Below the pieces are notes generated by a model. The model ran no database searches, was not told the DNA's origin, and was given only the letters and a program-made list of their open reading frames with translations. Of a stretch of 64,000 bases of DNA, positions 63,798 through 64,000 are shown piece after piece. This stretch comes from Croceivirga radicis (GTDB lineage: Bacteria; Bacteroidota; Bacteroidia; Flavobacteriales; Flavobacteriaceae): contig NZ_MTBC01000003.1 of NCBI RefSeq assembly GCF_002072105.2, positions 124,001 through 188,000 on the forward strand. Reading direction: 5' to 3'. Positions within the stretch are counted from its first letter, which is position 1, and the number at the start of each line of letters is the position of its first letter. Both the position numbers and the translations under genes were made by a program.

Positions 63798-63865
63798 GAT
63801 AATGATGATGATTAAAGATTTTAAATTAATCAAATCTGCTTACTTTTATCAGCAAAGCAAAATAA

Positions 63866-64000
63866 ATGTCAACAGCAAAAAAGAAACAATATAAAAGAGT
63901 AACCGTAAAATCTCTTGTAGAGATGAAACAAAACGGTGAAAAAATATCTATGCTTACGGCTTACGATTATTCTATGGCAAAAATTGTAGATGCCGCCAAT
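63866..64000 (+). CDS. panB: 3-methyl-2-oxobutanoate hydroxymethyltransferase (5' part, cut by window edge)
   Basis: 45 codons run to the right edge. [35 protein letters not shown] is the family's N-terminal block (usual form 'p.lr.mK..gekI.mlTaYDy..A...d.aG'). PanB makes ketopantoate from 2-ketoisovalerate, the valine-pathway intermediate made by the ilv genes here. It is divergent from the NTF2-like gene. The rest lies outside the window. Confidence 0.93.
   Translation, partial: MSTAKKKQYKRVTVKSLVEMKQNGEKISMLTAYDYSMAKIVDAAN

Noticed and set aside
1-64000. CRISPR arrays, insertion sequences, prophage or integron features
   Set aside because: No spaced direct repeats, transposase, integrase or phage-type genes were seen; gene content is housekeeping and envelope functions throughout.

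Overview
The window looks like chromosomal DNA of a member of the Bacteroidota, most likely a marine flavobacterium. The support is low GC content, -7 promoter boxes of the TAnnTTTG type, weak Shine-Dalgarno sites, a PorP/SprF protein of the type IX secretion/gliding families, an STN-type TonB-dependent receptor with a DUF4249 lipoprotein, DUF4197 and DUF6952 proteins, and two alpha-L-fucosidases (GH95 and GH29) of the kind used on algal or mucosal fucans. I see no insertion sequence, prophage, CRISPR array or rRNA. There is one tRNA, tRNA-Ser(UGA).

Layout. (1) 1-4920: leuCDAB operon ending in a strong bidirectional terminator. (2) 4935-7124: an MFS exporter and a DUF4197 lipoprotein. (3) 7154-16146, minus strand: the branched-chain amino-acid block ilvD-ilvB-methyltransferase-ilvN-ilvC, then a terminator-like hairpin, then ilvA and gapN. 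(4) 16380-19891, minus: an Nramp-fold permease with pxpA-pxpB-pxpC, the 5-oxoprolinase operon. (5) 20060-22035: a small zinc-finger protein convergent with yifB/comM. (6) 22069-34292, minus: an exported MG2-like protein, a DUF4249 lipoprotein, a TonB receptor, penicillin acylase, DsbD, TilS and an FMN reductase. (7) 34421-38203: a membrane acyltransferase and a GH95 fucosidase. (8) 38278-43130: lipoamide dehydrogenase and an Lrp regulator, divergent from a methionine gamma-lyase-like enzyme and an NhaC-family transporter. (9) 43340-45501: peroxiredoxin, thioredoxin, DUF6952, then Tpx and diacylglycerol kinase. (10) 45559-52513: FtsK, LolA, an LptF/G permease, RibB, and a KdnA-like aminotransferase on the opposite strand. 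(11) 52631-58113: tRNA-Ser, a PD40 protein, a PorP/SprF-SPOR fusion, an atypical response regulator and a Bax-inhibitor-1 protein. (12) 58184-64000: DnaK, SdaA, a GH29 fucosidase, an NTF2-like protein and the first 45 codons of panB.

How the genes work together. Blocks 1 and 3 supply nearly the whole valine, leucine and isoleucine pathway; the branched-chain aminotransferase is not in the window. panB at the right edge draws on the same 2-ketoisovalerate pool. Block 4 removes 5-oxoproline to glutamate. Block 9 is a peroxide-defence set. Block 10 is envelope biogenesis and division.

The observations most worth following are: an Nramp-fold transporter whose metal-binding motifs are erased, inside the 5-oxoprolinase operon; a sigma-54-like promoter with a TGACA/TGTCA palindrome in front of dnaK and no normal -7 box; a Fur/PerR-type 7-1-7 palindrome in front of the peroxiredoxin operon; a 62-nt hairpin just before the Bax-inhibitor start codon; a response regulator with Glu in place of the phospho-acceptor Asp; a PorP/SprF barrel fused to a SPOR-like domain; and a methyltransferase gene lodged between the two acetolactate synthase subunits. 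All functional names come from sequence patterns recognised by eye. No database search was run.
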